Assembly: GCA_024400495.1 (NCBI GenBank)
Contig: JAKSMR010000009.1
Span: 16,957-80,956 of the forward strand
Direction of reading: 5' to 3'
DNA: 64,000 nucleotides
Origin: Bacteroidales bacterium
GTDB lineage: Bacteria; Bacteroidota; Bacteroidia; Bacteroidales; P3
Shown here: one piece after another, positions 62,925-64,000 of the stretch
Position numbering within the stretch: position 1 is the stretch's first letter
Layout: each line of letters opens with the position of its first letter
The notes under the pieces: model-generated
Seen by the model: only the letters and a program-made list of their open reading frames with translations
The model's database searches: none
What the model was told of the DNA's origin: nothing
Program-made: the position numbers and the translations under genes

Positions 62925-63335
62925 TTACACATACTTGCTGAAGCTCAGGCCTCGGTTGCCGGAATGGCAGTAGCTTACGTGTATCCATTTTATTTCTCCC
63001 GTGCTCTTGCTCCTGTAGGCTATCAGCTGGTCGTAGGGTAGCCTTTTTAGGATGGAGAGCAGCCTGATGTTGTCGCCGTTGTGGGCTACGATGTCGGCAG
63101 CTTGCCCCAAGCAATGTTGGGAGAGTCTGGCTCCTCCTATCGCTTTATTGAGTTCAGCACAGCGATAGCCGCTGGTGATGATGATGGGCGACCCCATCTT
63201 CTCCCTTGCGGGATCAAGGATATTCTGTACCAGCTGTGCTGCATTGATGCAAGCTGATCCGGGAAGTTTGTTATCTAAACCTTTTCTCAAGGCAGTTTCG
63301 GAGCGTTCAAACTCCAGAAGTGAAAAATATTTCAT
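62925..63335 (-). CDS. M15-family D-Ala-D-Ala peptidase-like protein
   Basis: A 136-residue protein with the compact M15 (DacC/VanX-related) zinc motif SQHCLGQAADI, giving His74 and Asp81, and the distal His119 in WIHVSY. The preceding TSGYRCAELNKAIGGA is also typical. No signal peptide is seen. In Bacteroidales such small M15 proteins occur as phage or mobile-element lysins and in small accessory clusters. Its ATG overlaps the upstream small gene (ATGA). It may cut peptidoglycan stem peptides. Confidence 0.88.
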   Translation of the reverse strand: MKYFSLLEFERSETALRKGLDNKLPGSACINAAQLVQNILDPAREKMGSPIIITSGYRCAELNKAIGGARLSQHCLGQAADIVAHNGDNIRLLSILKRLPYDQLIAYRSKSTGEIKWIHVSYCHSGNRGLSFSKYV

Positions 63336-63667
63336 GATAATGGTTTTAATCGTAATACAATGTGTTTTCCTGTTCGTTCAAACTTGCGGATGGGGATTCT
63401 CCTTACAGTAGAGTCTGAGGGCTTGGCTTCGATGACTTCTTGAACGTTTTCGGCGTTCACGATTTTCACCTTGAAGCCATAGATCCGTTTCTGGAGGCTC
63501 CATGTCTCCCCCTCCAGCAACCTCCGCTTCCAGAGGCTGCTATAGGGAAGAAACATCTCGTTGTGGAGAAGACCTTTCCGGAAGGCTTTGAACAGCTCTT
63601 CGCTCACGGTGAAGACGATTTCCTTCTGCTCCTCACGAAAGAGGACTCTGATGTTACACTTTGGCAT
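63332..63667 (-). CDS. Protein of unknown function, 111 residues
   Basis: A basic soluble protein (MPKCNIRVLFREEQKEIVF) with no signal, membrane segment or recognised domain. It overlaps the upstream partial gene by 14 bp and the M15 gene by 4 bp, so all three are one transcript. It is likely real because of this tight coupling. Confidence 0.7.
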   Translation of the reverse strand: MPKCNIRVLFREEQKEIVFTVSEELFKAFRKGLLHNEMFLPYSSLWKRRLLEGETWSLQKRIYGFKVKIVNAENVQEVIEAKPSDSTVRRIPIRKFERTGKHIVLRLKPLS

Positions 63668-64000
63668 CGGTCTTCTTGAATTGGGTACAATATTTCTCGT
63701 TAGTCATTGGTCGGATGACGCCAAGCATCTTCCATTGGGAAATGGTTTGTCTTGCAGGCGATTTATAACCCATCCCAATAAGCGTGGTTGATATTTTCTT
63801 GGTGTCAAATTCCTCAGGAAGCGCATCATAGACCTCTTTGAACTTGAAGGTGCTTGTTTTGCTGCTCTCCAGGTTGAAGCGCAGGAGGAACTGACGCAGA
63901 CAGCAGTTCGCCACCCATACGCCGAATTTTTTGACCTTGGCACGGATGGCGGGGGTGTTCTTCTCCTCCCAGAGGAAGTAGGCCAGCATGGCGGCACGGA
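63654..64000 (-). CDS. C-terminal end of a larger protein (DUF3987/VirE-like suspected)
   Basis: The frame is open to the right edge, so only 115 C-terminal residues are visible. The segment RAAMLAYFLWEEKNTPAIRAKV and the following helix FLLRFNLE resemble, from memory, the end of the DUF3987/VirE-N helicase-primase-like proteins that precede small genes and a lysin-like peptidase in Bacteroidales. The match is by eye and unproven. An internal ATG at 63989 is not taken as the start. Confidence 0.5.
   Translation of the reverse strand, partial: RAAMLAYFLWEEKNTPAIRAKVKKFGVWVANCCLRQFLLRFNLESSKTSTFKFKEVYDALPEEFDTKKISTTLIGMGYKSPARQTISQWKMLGVIRPMTNEKYCTQFKKTDAKV

Overview
The window reads as chromosomal DNA of a member of the Bacteroidales (phylum Bacteroidota). 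The support is direct: Bacteroidota promoter boxes (TTTG about 20 bp upstream of TAnnTTTG) lie before many genes; few starts show a Shine-Dalgarno motif; and the families are typical of the phylum. These include GldF/GldG with a DUF4340 partner, type IX secretion (T9SS) sorting tails of both the short type A and the gliding-motility-associated type B, a TonB-dependent receptor paired with a DUF4249 lipoprotein, an UpxY-like NusG paralogue, S16 with an Ala/Glu-rich tail, and a GIHH-type isoleucyl-tRNA synthetase. Secreted GH20 and GH29 glycosidases at the left edge suggest a host-glycan-degrading, probably gut-associated organism. I saw no rRNA, tRNA, CRISPR array or transposase.

Layout. 1-4.1 kb: GH20 hexosaminidase (cut by the edge), a fused dipeptide/oligopeptide ABC ATPase and a GH29 fucosidase. 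4.6-12.4 kb: a lipoprotein, a ClC protein with CBS domains, an OmpA-like lipoprotein, an ECF sigma/anti-sigma/outer-membrane-protein operon and a DUF389 membrane protein. 12.4-27.3 kb: a long minus-strand run with gldF, gldG, DUF4340, surE, lpxB, SpoIID, thioredoxin, thioesterase, ileS, Wzz, O-antigen ligase/polymerase and NlpC/P60. It joins envelope polysaccharide and lipid A synthesis to gliding/T9SS-associated genes. 27.4-36.8 kb: M28 peptidase, an unknown protein, an M16-O-antigen ligase-CtpA operon, rpsP and a nitroreductase. 37-41.9 kb: UpxY-like antiterminator, trkA and two tandem trkH genes. 42.4-51.1 kb: two giant secreted proteins built from about 49-residue two-cysteine modules with T9SS type B tails. 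51.4-62.6 kb: ftsE, an OmpA-family protein, GNAT, methyltransferase, rlmH, a T9SS type A cargo, the TonB receptor/DUF4249/dehydrogenase operon and a DUF3109 protein. 62.9-64 kb: an M15 peptidase, a small unknown and the C-terminal end of a larger protein, which looks like a piece of an accessory module.

The most unusual signal is not a gene. Eight intergenic regions (near 4.4, 8.35, 22.4, 30.1, 36.0, 42.05, 51.15 and 57.1 kb) each carry a tract of degenerate tandem repeats with the same 11-bp period but a different word. All eight lie just 3' of a gene. Two of them have inverted arms; the one at 30 kb contains a perfect 32-bp inverted repeat. In at least two cases the tract lies beyond a convincing intrinsic terminator, so it probably acts as DNA rather than RNA. 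Shorter 7-bp and 8-bp period tracts occur at 61.9 and 62.8 kb.

Several proteins have altered signature residues worth checking: an M28 peptidase in which the usual catalytic-base Glu is Ser, a ClC protein with GHGLP and a Val at the proton-glutamate site, and an FtsE with LSEGEQQR.
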